A DNA stretch of 64,000 nucleotides from Metopolophium dirhodum. Its lineage: Eukaryota; Arthropoda; Insecta; Hemiptera; Aphididae. Shown one piece after another: positions 52,428 to 63,700 of the stretch (its first letter is position 1; each line of letters starts with the position of its first letter). Where the stretch lies: positions 22,132,393-22,196,392 of the forward strand of contig NC_083568.1 of the NCBI RefSeq assembly GCF_019925205.1. The letters run 5' to 3'. The notes under the pieces were generated by a model. The model was not told the origin of the DNA. It made no database searches and saw only the letters and a program-made list of their open reading frames with translations. A program made the translations under genes and the position numbers.

Positions 52428-54214
52428 TTATACATTTAGCGATGAATTGGCGCTCGAAGTATCGTCTGCAATACGTCATAGTTGATATAATTAGGTACCT
52501 ACTATACTAATTATTATATCATCGTAATATTATTTTCATTATTTACATAACGTATAAATGGTAACTAATTATATGGTACGATGACCCATAGTTTCTATAA
52601 GAATTTGATGTATATATAAATTAAAAATTAATTGTTATTTCATGGTTATTCCTATTGTTATAAGAGACATAAGTTTACATTTTTTTAGAATAGGTGATTA
52701 ATGATTTACATTACTTGTCACTAACCTAAACTAACCTACCTTTTTGTGATGCTATCGCGTCTATAGGGTTTACTTCATCCCCGAGACCCATCCTTTCTGT
52801 GAACCTAACAAAACATAATTCATTTTTTTTTATTCAAAAGCATATTATAATAGTATGTACTTAATCATTATTATTGGCATGTCATTATGGACAATACTTC
52901 AACGAATATTGACCATAATATTATACAATCCAACTAACCAGACAGGACAAAACTATATTTTCTCATAATGTAAAATGTTTGATTAATATACATATTATAT
53001 AGATAGCTGAAATCAAAGTCATGAAACCCATAGATTCCGTAACCAAACCAAACGTCAAACAGTTAGAAATTAATTTTAATTTTGTCAAACATAGATTTTC
53101 GATTACATAAAGATAGTACATCAGTCATGCGTGTAATACGTGAAATAATATATTATGGTACCAGTAATGGTAATCCATTAGATAACAACAGCGAGTACAG
53201 AACGCCGGACAAATGGGTCAAATACTCAAATGAAACTAAACACATATCCAGAGTGCTCGAAACCTAGTGATCACATTTGTCATATTGTTTTGATTTAAGC
53301 TTACAAATATATATCAATTGAATTAAATATAAAATATTGATCACCTGGTTGGTAATATTTAATTTAATTAAATACAATTTTCGAAAACAGTACCTAGTTT
53401 TGTACATTATTATAATATGATAATTAAAACTAATGGCCACAGATGCCGGATATTTTTGAAATCAATAGAAAAATATAAAAAAAAAGTATTATGATTATTT
53501 CAAATCATGGGGACTCATGCTGTAGAGTTGGTAATAATATACATATTATGTCTTGATTGCTTGAGAATGTTGAAAAGAAAGTATTTGCTTTAAACGAGAT
53601 TTGTTGACCGATTGAAATGAATTATGTATGAGTAGGTCTATACGCGATAAACATTCCAGTACTTTTTCGACAGCTATCATTAGATGTTCTATATTCAATC
53701 GTATCAAATTAATTATCATGTGACAATTTATCGCCGTCAATTCATTGCGACGTCAATTTATCTTTATGTGATAGATCGAAAATGTTTTATAATAATTAAC
53801 TATTATACAACTTAAAAATACAAATAAGATTTTAATAAATAATTATGGTACTCATGTGATTTTTTTTTAATTTAAATTTTTAATTATTCTTTTAAAAATA
53901 TAATGGGCTCCATTGAACAGGTATTTAAAAATCTAGATACACTCCTGTTTTACAAAAACTTTAACGTTCTTGTTTTCATGGTCAGCGTTAGTGTTTTAAA
54001 TATATATAATTATCGTATACAGTACGTATAATTAATTATTAATTAGTATCTGCGTATTACAGTATTCAGTATCAGTTCTCAGTACCTACTTATTTGTTAC
54101 AATGAATATTACGAAGAATACTAATTATAAAAATACAGTAAAAATTATAACTTACCTACTTTTTGTATAATATATTGACCATACATAATATACGTATAAT
54201 ATATTATCAATATC
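52428..54214. other. Stretch without recognised gene
   Basis: AT-rich with two small frames (53082-53267 plus, 53546-53740 minus) that I do not recognise and that lack splice or homology support. Confidence 0.4.
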
Positions 54215-54500
54215 ATGTCGAATACCGCAGCACTTGATAATTCGTTCGATGTCAATACACAGTCCGCGACCGAAATTATCATCCAGATTTTTGACAATCT
54301 CCGGGAAAATCGACCAAAAGCGATGAAAGTCCGTTATATCGACAGCTTTCAGATCCACAGACGATATAAATCATTGCCCAATATGGCATTGCAGTTAACA
54401 CTATAAATATTTTACATATATTGTGTGAAATTGCCTTTCCGCACGAGCCACGCACATTTTTTGTCACGCCTCTGCGTCCATCGATCTTGGCCAAGGTAAT
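54215..54500 (+). pseudogene. Unrecognised coding-like patch with possible frameshift
   Basis: An ATG at 54215 opens 63 codons of balanced, protein-like composition (MSNTAALDNSFDVNTQS then EIIIQIFDNLRENRPK), ending TAA at about 54406. A different frame then stays open through EIAFPHEPRTFFVTPLRPS to AAG/GTAATT at about 54495, a good donor context. One frameshift would join both into a first exon. G+C is higher than in the flanks. No family recognised; a decayed gene or first exon are both possible. Confidence 0.25.
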
Positions 54501-56039
54501 TCAGGGATCAATGCAACAACTACAGACTATAATTCTACGACGACAATATTTCATGAAAGAAACGATTTGGTTTTATTTATTTTAAGCGTCACGCATGGAG
54601 GTTATAATGACATGAATATAAGATGTAACCAAAATTGTATGGTTTGTAAGGACCGTGGTATAGATTTCAGTGTCTGGTATGTACAAAAATTACTCAGCCA
54701 AGTCAATTAGCAGATTTCCTGTGATAATCCTTGAAATATTGTGATAATATTATACATTTATAAGTTATTTGAATAAAAAAAAGTTGACAGTAATTATTAT
54801 AATTTATTATAGAGGGACACTCATTAAATATAGAGATCAAAAGGTCCTGTGCATATTGTAAATAGTTCTAGGTTCTCAACAACAAACAGCTGAAAACTAC
54901 GCAAAATGTTTGGCAGCATACACTTTTATCCTACGGGCTGGATTACAATTTATACACTTTTACAAGAAAATTATATTCACCTATCTTTGTGTTTGTAAAT
55001 TAAGTTCACGTGTGCTTTGTGTGTAAATTTACACAGTCTTTGTAGTTGAAATTTATTCACTTTTTTGGGTAAATTGAATTTATCGTGTACCCACATTTTA
55101 ACTAGTTGGACTTGAAAGTTTTACACTTTTTGTTATGGTGTTACATTCATCCATTTTCTTTTTATTCTTAATCTACACGATTTACACAATAATACAGTAA
55201 AGGAAAATAGACCATGCACTAGTGAGACATGTGTATTAAATTGTATTTGCTTAATTATTTCAATACAATATTATTCACTATTATTAAATAAAATATATTA
55301 TTTAGTTGTTAATAAGTACCTAGCAGGGAAAACATTATTTATTTTGGAAAAATCTTACGGACCACATAGGTACACACTATCCAATTATATAATATCGTAT
55401 TCAATATGCAATCTGTTTGTAATTTCTGATTATTTTCAACATTATAATATTATTGTTCAAATATTTGTAATTATATATAATAATAAAATACAATCAATAA
55501 TTTAAAACTTTTATTCCGATTCTCAATAAATATTGAATTATATAAATATTACACAAAATAGCTTTCAAACTGAAACTTACAAACTTTACAAAAAAAGTTA
55601 AAGAAAGACATCAGGACAATAAAAAATGTATAATTCAATATATAATTGAAATAAACTATATATTATGACTATAATATGAACATACACAATAAGACGTACG
55701 AATAAAAATATGCACAGAAATTTAAATGAAACAGTTGTTTTGTCTTAAAAAATTACATAACTAATATTGGTACCAATTATTTTTTCCTTTGGAAAATAGA
55801 TAGGTAATTTTATTTTAATAAAACATAACAACTGTTTACGAACTACAATTTTGCTTTTCTGATGACTTTCCTTGACCAATAATTATTTTTTTTTTAAATA
55901 AATTCAATCGGGGAAAAATTACACATATTATTATCATGTTCATAAAATATTAATTACATAGACCTGGAAATTTATAACAATTATTATTAAAGCCGACCGA
56001 ACACGTCAACCAATGTTGATAATATTTTTACGTCATTCG
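54501..56039. other. AT-rich stretch, nothing recognised
   Basis: No frame, RNA gene or repeat that I can support. Confidence 0.5.
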
Positions 56040-56260
56040 TACAGTGGCCTCTATATAACATAACACTAAACTACTAGTACCAATACTGGCCGCATGGTGG
56101 CACTCTCGTAATGAAATAACAGCCTGCTGTTACAACCATTATTTTCGATAGTTTTTAGAATTTAACGCGAGTTTGCTAGTTTGGACTTTGGACGTCGTGG
56201 TGATTTTTATTTTAATAAAAGTTAAAACGGTTCGTTCGAGTAATACTGACAGTACAGTCA
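56040..56260 (+). promoter_or_regulatory. Candidate promoter / first-exon region
   Basis: CpG-richer patch with GGCCGCATGGTGGCACTCTC near 56090, a TTTCGATAG DREF-like core near 56148, and GACGTCGTGG near 56190. It precedes a well-bounded candidate exon at 56624-56713, suggesting the start of a plus-strand transcript. Orientation is inferred only from that exon. Confidence 0.25.
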
Positions 56261-56623
56261 TTGATACATTCAAAACCACTATAAATAAAAAGGTTTTTCT
56301 TGTTTCTTAAGGTTATGTCACAGAATAGATAAATAGTTATGTTTACATTTTTGATTAAATTCGTTTAACAGCGGTTTTTGTTTTAGAATTGCAATATTGT
56401 AATCAATGGTTGCAGTCGTACCAATGATATATTGTATATAGATATGTGTTATTAGGAGCCTCAGATCGTGTTTTCAAAATAAAACAGATTTAGACAATAA
56501 TAATTGAAAGATTTCCAACAGATTGAATACGAAAAAATAGGTACCTAGTACCTGTGTCATTTTGGCCAACTCTTTTTGCGTCTCTATCATGTTTAAATTA
56601 ATATACTTTAAAATATATTTTAG

Positions 56624-56713
56624 CCATGGTCTCTATAGAGTTTGGACATTTCGTTTCAACATTAATAATTGTCGAGCAGTCGAGGTAGTACATACACTAT
56701 TGTACTGTTTACG
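56624..56713 (+). other. Candidate internal exon, 90 nt
   Basis: A TATATTTTAG acceptor ends at 56623 and an ACG/GTGAGT donor begins at 56714; both are good matches. The 90-nt segment has one fully open frame (HGLYRVWTFRFNINNCRAV onward, starting one base in) and another that begins with ATG at 56626 but stops after 20 codons. Protein family not recognised; it could be a 5' UTR or non-coding RNA exon. Confidence 0.35.
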
Positions 56714-57418
56714 GTGAGTGCTTTATTTTGTACATTGTAAGTCACAATTTGTGGCACATATTGTAACTGACTTTTTTTGTTTCCTTAACTACAAAATAAC
56801 AATTATTATTTATATACCTAGGTATTTATTATTTTTATTGTAATCCATTTGTTACAACTTAAAATATTATGAGGTCTTTGAGTGGAAGATAATAAAATAT
56901 CTTTATAATTAATATTTTAAATGTTATTATACCTACTTAGATATGCGCTTTGGCAGAATTCATAAAATCTTTAAATAAAATAAGACGTTTAGGTATTAGC
57001 TATCAGCATATTATAAATAATTATTATATTTATAAATCTACGTAAGCCTAGTGAAAAAACACCAAAATATTTGAGTTGATTATTAAGAATAAATTTTAAA
57101 CTAGTTATTATTGACAATGAAACTAGATGGAATTCAATATACAACATGCTATAAAGATTAATTGATTAAAATTGTTTTGTAAGGAACATAACGAAATCAA
57201 CCAAGAATTAAACTTACAGATAGTGAGTGGATATCTTTTCAAAGTACATATTGTAAGTTAAATATTTAATTGTTATGTGTACTAATATGTGTAGTATATT
57301 GGTTTTGTAATGACTGTTTCTTTTTACGTTTACTACCTACCAGTCTGACAGTTAATAGATAATATTATATTTAAATTTAAAATAAAATATTTGAAATGTA
57401 TTGCATTTCTGGTTACCA

Positions 57419-57610
57419 GTGAAAATAGCAACATTAACCTTACAAAACCAAGATAACTCTATGAGATTTGGAAATGTACTAATGGTTGAAACAAATATTA
57501 AAGTTTATGAAAGAACGACAGTTACGAAAAAAACATTTTTGTTTATCAGGAACTTTCATAAGAAATTCAACATTTTAAAATACTCATTACTTGGTTCAAA
57601 ATTAAAATAA
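57419..57610 (+). other. Unrecognised coding-like frame after a possible acceptor
   Basis: The frame KIATLTLQNQDNSMRFGNVL and on to a TAA at 57608-57610 follows a possible acceptor CTGGTTACCAG. Composition is more protein-like than most frames nearby. Its phase does not match the open frame of the candidate exon at 56624-56713, so a direct join is not supported. Confidence 0.2.
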
Positions 57611-57848
57611 TGAAAATAATAACCTACTAGGTGCCCTGGATAATATTCTCAGGGCGTGTTGCATAAAGAACAGTCTGTACATTTGTTACCGGCCCCGTAA
57701 TTAATTAATTTTATAAAGTTAATGATTGTGTAAGCTCATAGACCTCATACAGTCATACTATATATTATATAGTATAAGGTCCATGGTTAAACTATGGTAG
57801 CATAGCATAAAGAAATATGAATTATAAACACGAACTATGATAAATACA

Positions 57849-58893
57849 GGACCGGAAACGAATGAGCCGGCGGAGTGCAGCGTCTAAGCCAAATCAAATA
57901 CTATAGTTACTATAGAATACGAGAAGCTCTGTAGAAACCCGCTGGCGTCATACCGCTCCAAAATGTATGTGATTGCCTATTCAGCCCCTTTCTTTTATGT
58001 ACTCGTTAACTAATACAAATAATTTGGCGCCATATTTTACCTATATTGTATTATATTATACACCTAATTATTAATTTAACATATTATATCATAAATATAA
58101 AAATATTGTTCATACATATTTTATAATGTTCTCATACCTAAGTTCTATTTCTTTTATTATTTTGTATTTGTACATTGTACATAATATTATTATGACTTGT
58201 AATGATGGTGTACACTGTTGCAAATATTTAGTAGGTACCTACATTTTTTATATTGTTTTAATAATATTTTGTATTAATCTTTATGTCACACATTTCTCAC
58301 TGTACATATTTTTTAGTTAGTATAATCAATATTTTATGATAATTATATAATTATTTTTTCACAACTATCGATATCATTAAAATGTTTAAAACTTAAGACC
58401 CGTATAACCGTGTAGAAGTGTATCAAATTATTGTAAAAACAATAAGCTAACCATCAAGTATTACTCTATGAAATAAACCTTGTTTTAGTAATCCAGTGTC
58501 CATAATCCAAACAGCCATACACTTGATACAGGTAAATGGTAATGATGTATTGCACGTTTTATTATAAACTATGTATATATTTTTATATTTTAACACTAAT
58601 AACACTATAATATTAAGTACCTAAAGGCTAATGGACTATGAGTCTTAATTTAAAAATTAGAAAAAAGCTAAGTAGTTTTTCTTTTGTAGTTTTGTACTAA
58701 TAACTTATCAGTTAATAGTTATCAGTGTCTAAAAAAGAAAAATTAAGGGGCTTATATAGGCAACCTACTATAATATGGAGCGCTACAGTATCCCCTAGCA
58801 AATCTAAGAGCTTCCCGTATTCTAATCTATAGTATTTGATATAACTTAAAAATAAGACTGGCCGCTAAATTCAGACTTCCCTGTCGTTTTCTG
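57849..58893. mobile_element. DNA element with long terminal inverted repeats
   Basis: The left arm (about 57849-58010) matches the reverse complement of the right arm (about 58690-58893), including ATCAAATACTATAG, AGAATACG(A/G)GAAGCTCT, TA(C/G)CGCTCCA and an AAGCCCCTT-like/CAGCCCCTTT segment. Arms of roughly 160-200 bases, diverged, flank about 700 bases of AT-rich interior with no transposase. Long arms fit a foldback or Mutator-like non-autonomous element. Target-site duplications were not resolved. Confidence 0.62.
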
Positions 58894-59144
58894 TTAAAAA
58901 CTAATTATTTCCGGCAATTAATTTTTGCAATATCGTTCTTAATTTGTTGTAACTTGTAATATATTATATAACTATTTTAAAAATATTATTCGTGGGTAAT
59001 TGAAACGTCTAAAATATATTATTATATACAAATATGATAATAAACAAATAATAATAATAATACAACTTAACCGGCTACGGTATTAATAATATTTTATAAT
59101 ATCAATATAAGTATAGTATACAATATCCTAGGCTGACAAATCGT

Positions 59145-59250
59145 TAGAATCGTTTTTCGTATACAATGATATTATATCATTGAATTCAAATTTAACACTA
59201 TCCATAACAGTCACCCACTTGTAACCTACTGTTCAGCTGAGTGACTTCCA
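59145..59250 (-). repeat. Isolated end of the 47.8-kb repeat family
   Basis: The minus strand here matches the left end of the 47812-49230 repeat over about 105 bases, including GGTTACAAGTGGGT and GTGTTAAATTTGAATTCAAT and the 19-base palindrome. The match fades after AAAAACG. The rest of the element is missing, so this is a fragment. Confidence 0.75.
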
Positions 59251-59829
59251 ATTTTTTTTTTTTCAATTGACCTCCCTTTTTATTTAAATCCTGATAAACG
59301 AGTTTTGGATAAGTACCTACCTACATAATAGGTACCTAACTTATAATTCATATTGTAATTTAATTACCAAAGAAATATAACTTCCCAGGGACGCCCGGTA
59401 AACCGTCGTCTGTCGAACTTTAGTATATAGTGTACAGTGATGAAAGAACGGTAGTCTTAATATATTTATTTTGGTAATTTATGATATTATTATTAATTTC
59501 GTTAATCCATAGACATAAAAAACAACATTTTTTAATTGTTTTATATGCCTACATCTAGTATATTATACTATAATTTATTTCTTTTTACTTGGTAATAAGA
59601 GTTTCTTATTTATCATGAACAAATAACTGCTGCAAGCAGTTATAACAATAAATTATAACACATTAGTCATATACTTATAAATTTTATATTACAATCTAAC
59701 TATAAATACGACAAATATGAAAACTATGATAGTATAATTAATTAAGATTTTTAATACTTTTCACTTCAATTATAAAATTTAAAAATAAAGTTTTCTTATA
59801 ATATTATGAATAAGTCTTTGACAAATAAT

Positions 59830-59835
59830 TTTATT
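59830..59835 (-). terminator. Candidate poly(A) signal AATAAA (minus strand)
   Basis: TTTATT on the plus strand, 12 bases past the stop of the candidate exon 59848-59962. Confidence 0.35.
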
Positions 59836-59847
59836 CACAAACATGAT

Positions 59848-59962
59848 TCAGAGTACAACTGAAGGTAATTGGTGTTCACTTAGTCTTCTTTCAAAGAAGT
59901 TTGTCTTTCCTTGTTGAGAAGTAAATTCCATGAATGGCAACGGGTTTGACGACGGAGTAAAC
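59848..59962 (-). CDS. Probable last coding exon of an unidentified minus-strand gene
   Basis: Read on the minus strand, an AG acceptor at 59964-59963 is followed by one base and 37 open codons (FTPSSNPLPFMEFTSQQG, then KTNFFERRLSEHQLPSVVL) to TGA at 59850-59848. An AATAAA signal follows at 59835-59830, 12 bases after the stop. Residue composition, splice site and poly(A) signal together support a real terminal exon. Upstream exons would lie to the right of 59965 in or beyond the window; none is certain. I do not recognise the protein. Confidence 0.42.
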
Positions 59963-60599
59963 CTATAATTTAAATATTTAATTAAATTTAATAATTAATA
60001 CTATAACAGCTGATGGGCAACATCTTCAATATACATACTAAAACATTGCAACCATTTATTTGTATTTTTTTTTTTTTAAACAAGTTATGGATATTTTAAG
60101 ATTGTAATAAATAATTATTAATTTATTAAATTATTTTGACTAAACGGGCTGAGCACTTTCGATATACAAATTTATGTCCACGCACATAATTAGATATTAT
60201 ACAATGTATTGCGTGAACAGGTAGGGATGTTAGTTAATAGCTTTAAAATAAAAACCTATCAACAATATTTTGACCTTTATAAGTTTCACAATTCACGCCA
60301 ATATTGTATGGCTTCATCTGAGCCGGAAGACTTGTCTATACATTGGCTCGAATTCCTAGTTCCTTGTATTTGATACATTAAATATTTCAGTTTTGAAAAC
60401 AAGAATAAGTATAAACCACTGTATGAACTAAAAACGATAAACCACTAAGTAAATTTTGGTTTTGACAAACGTTTAAAATCGGAGACTTGAGTAATATCCA
60501 AACATAAGTGTGTATGAAGTAGACATCGTTAAGTTTATCAGGCTTCTCTGGGTGAAATAAAATCATCAACTTTAACAGCAACCAACAAACTGTATAGCA

Positions 60600-61570
60600 C
60601 CAGGCTATCAATATTTAAAAAATTCAGTGAGTGTTAAAATCATAGGGAGGTGTTGGCGCCTGCAGGCAAATGCATTTCAGAAAACATAAAGAAATGTAGA
60701 AAAAATTAAATAGTATAGGAACACACATTAAAGAGTTCAAACTTAAATACCCAGAATCTTAGTCAGAAAAACTATTCAAAATGATAAGCTCACAAAAGAA
60801 TGATAATACAGAGGGTATCAGGTTATCGATGTTTAAAAAATTCAGTTAGGGTTAAAATCATAAAAAAAAAAAATTGAAGGGAGGTGTTAGCACATGCAGG
60901 CAAATGCATTTAGAAAACCAAAAAAAAATTTAGAAAAAATTAAATAGTAGGAACACACCATTACAAAGTTCAAATTAAAATGTCCAGAATCCTAAACAGA
61001 AACAACTATTCAAAATATTTAGTTCATTAATGATGGATTATTCAGAGAGCACCAGGTTTTATCAATGTTCAAAAAGTATGTACAAATAATTCAACTTGAG
61101 TTGCATAACTAAAAAAAAAAATTGAAAGAGGGTGTTGGCACCCGCACGCAAACGCATTGTAAGAAGCAAATAAAAAATTTAAAAAAAATCATATGGCACC
61201 AGGTTGTAAATGTTTTAAAAAAAGATATGTATAAAAAAATCAAAAAAAGTTAATTATAAAAAAAATAAATTGAATGGGGAACTTAAGAGAATCTAGCCAG
61301 CCTCTTTTCAAATTATATATTATGTACTCAGTGTACTCCCAGGTATAGTCGGTTAATGTTGAAAAATATTTATACAAAAAAATCTACTAGAGTTCAATGA
61401 ATTGAAAAAAAAAATTGTTTTAGAAACCTAATGTATAACCAAAAGTATAGGTAGTTCATTAAAAAGGATTATTCATAGGGCACAAGGTTATCAATGTTCA
61501 AGTCTATTCAAAAAATTCAACTAGAGCTACATAACTAAAAAAAAATTGTTTTATAAACCTAGGTGAAGTA
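60600..61570. repeat. Decayed tandem repeat array, ~220-250 bp units
   Basis: The unit start, (C)AGG(T/C)TATCAATGTTTAAAAA, recurs at about 60600, 60819 and 61053, with partial units at about 61200, 61340 and 61484. A GC-rich core (GGTGTTGGCGCCTGCAGGC) recurs at about 60649, 60884 and 61130. Each full unit also has AAATGCATTT, a long A-run and AACTATTCAAAAT. Units differ by substitutions and truncations, so the array is old. Confidence 0.75.
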
Positions 61571-62070
61571 ACACTAAACAAAAGAAGACGCTGGACGATA
61601 AATACTGCAATACATATTAACTACAATCCAAAAACTAGGTATTGTTTACATTATAATAATACGAACAGTTATTATGTTCAGAGGTGTATCACCGTAATAT
61701 ATGTATTAGAAAATGTATAAAAATGAATGTAATTTATAAACGATGTAAAAAAATGCGGGAAGGAAACCTTGAGAATTCTTTGACAAAAGGATATTAAAAC
61801 ACAAAACCATATTTTAAATTAAAACTATTGATTTTATACATTTTCTATTAACAAAAACTCATGAGTATTGAAAACCTTATAAAATCCTAATAAAATAATA
61901 TGTTGTTATATTTTAAAATACATTTTATAATTTGTTGTGGTAAAGAATCATAAATTAATGTCGGCTGTATTTAAGTTTTTAATAACTATACTGGTACAAC
62001 TCTACCTGACAGTCTTTAAGACCGTGTTAAAAACTATGATAATTAATAAACGTCTAATTTCCTGTCCTAT

Positions 62071-62087
62071 CCTAACCTAACCTAACC
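62071..62087 (-). repeat. Short interstitial telomere-like (TTAGG) run
   Basis: Three perfect CCTAA units plus CC on the plus strand, i.e. TTAGG, the usual insect telomere repeat, on the minus strand. Too short to exclude chance. Confidence 0.4.
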
Positions 62088-62185
62088 AAATTAATAATAT
62101 TTAAATATTTTCTTTCATTGTTATGTTTACAATATCGAATACCTTGATAGTTAGTAGGAAAAGACCATCGCAAAGCTCACGACCA

Positions 62186-62209
62186 GTGATGATAGTCGTC
62201 TATCATCAC
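62186..62209. repeat. Perfect hairpin, 10-bp stem and 4-base loop
   Basis: GTGATGATAG, loop TCGT, CTATCATCAC. Further out, AAGCT and AGCTT can pair with an asymmetric internal loop. Confidence 0.7.
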
Positions 62210-63700
62210 CATAGCTTCAACTAACCATAGGTTTACCTAACTAACCTTCTTATGACTTATTAGGACACTTTGAATAAAAAGATCCTGAGTTGCAGGTTGC
62301 CGAACTTAAGTGTGTGATTATCAAGTTGATCCTTTGATCGTTGACACACTTGGAGACAACATAATATGTACAAGAAAAGTTTTTTTTAAAACAAAATTTT
62401 TAATGATTTTTTTTAGCTTCGTGTTTTTTAAAAATACCAGGATAATGTCGAGCATGGTAGCAACTTTATAACGTATTCGATTCATTTTATTTTGGACTTA
62501 TTGAAACATGTTATGGAGGATGGTCCTTTTGGTCGTCCAGGGTCCACAAATATTGCAATCATAATATGAAATCCCAGCCCTGTATCCATACTCTGATATT
62601 AAAAGCCCAGCCCACCTTCATATTCTCTATGTAAAAAGTAAATTTAAGACAGATTTGTAAATCAATGCACAGTCTCTCTATTGATTAATATTTGTGATTT
62701 CATTAATTTTCAGTATTTTGTATAGTTAGATTGGGAAAACATAAGACAATATCATATACACAAGACTGTGACTACCACAATCATACTTTGATAAAAGTAT
62801 ATAATATAAGTACCTTCTATATTTGAATCAATCGTTTTTTTCCGGTACCTTGAGGCTACCTTGAGGCATTTCCTTTTAGGAAATTAATTAAATCCTCAAA
62901 CATAACTCTTAATTCAAGTGTTTGTAACTAATACAATCATAATATAATATGAGTATTGTACATTTCGAAATATTTTTTTATAATATTTACTGTTAGTGAA
63001 ATATTAATTATTTGTATTTTTAATATAATATATAATATGATATTTATGGACGTCACTTGCATTATGGTCCCTCGATATAGTAATGTGGCGACCCGGCACA
63101 TCTCTTTTAGATAAATGATTAAATACTTAACCAATTTACTAAACATTTATGTTTTGTAGATAATTTGAAATTGAATAGAGACTGTGTGAATTAACAAAAT
63201 ATGTGGTGTGAAATGTACATTGGAACACCTGTTAAAATGTATTATGTTGAACTTTAGCTAATATTTTTAAAATGTACTATAATAGACATTTGAACATTTA
63301 TACGTATATTATACATAGATTTCAAGTATGATTTTTTTTAGTTTTTTTTTTATATTTTCTTACCTACTACAATACAAGAAACATTATTTTTATGTTTTGA
63401 AGCAATATATGTTTTGGATTATTTAGATCTATATAAACTAAATTTCAGACCCGTAGTTTAGTATTTAAAGTTTGTATGATCAGAGTCATGGAACCAAATT
63501 TTTTCAGACTCTACTAGAATGTTGTGGTTAAATGGAACTATAATAAGTATGTGGAATAAGAGTACCTAACCTTCTATGATAATTTGTTATGATTATAATA
63601 AATAAGTAATAGCTCAATACTTTTACGATACTTAAAAAATTTTCCTAATATTTTAACAGAAATTATGGAGCTAAAAATATAGAAATACCTATATTATGTA

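Larger units (their letters stand above)
61571..63700. other. Sequence between two blocks of the tandem array
   Basis: About 2.1 kb without the repeat unit. It holds a CCTAA run at 62071-62087, a perfect 10-bp-stem hairpin at 62186-62209 and no recognised gene. It may be an insertion into the array or old unrelated spacer. Confidence 0.45.
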
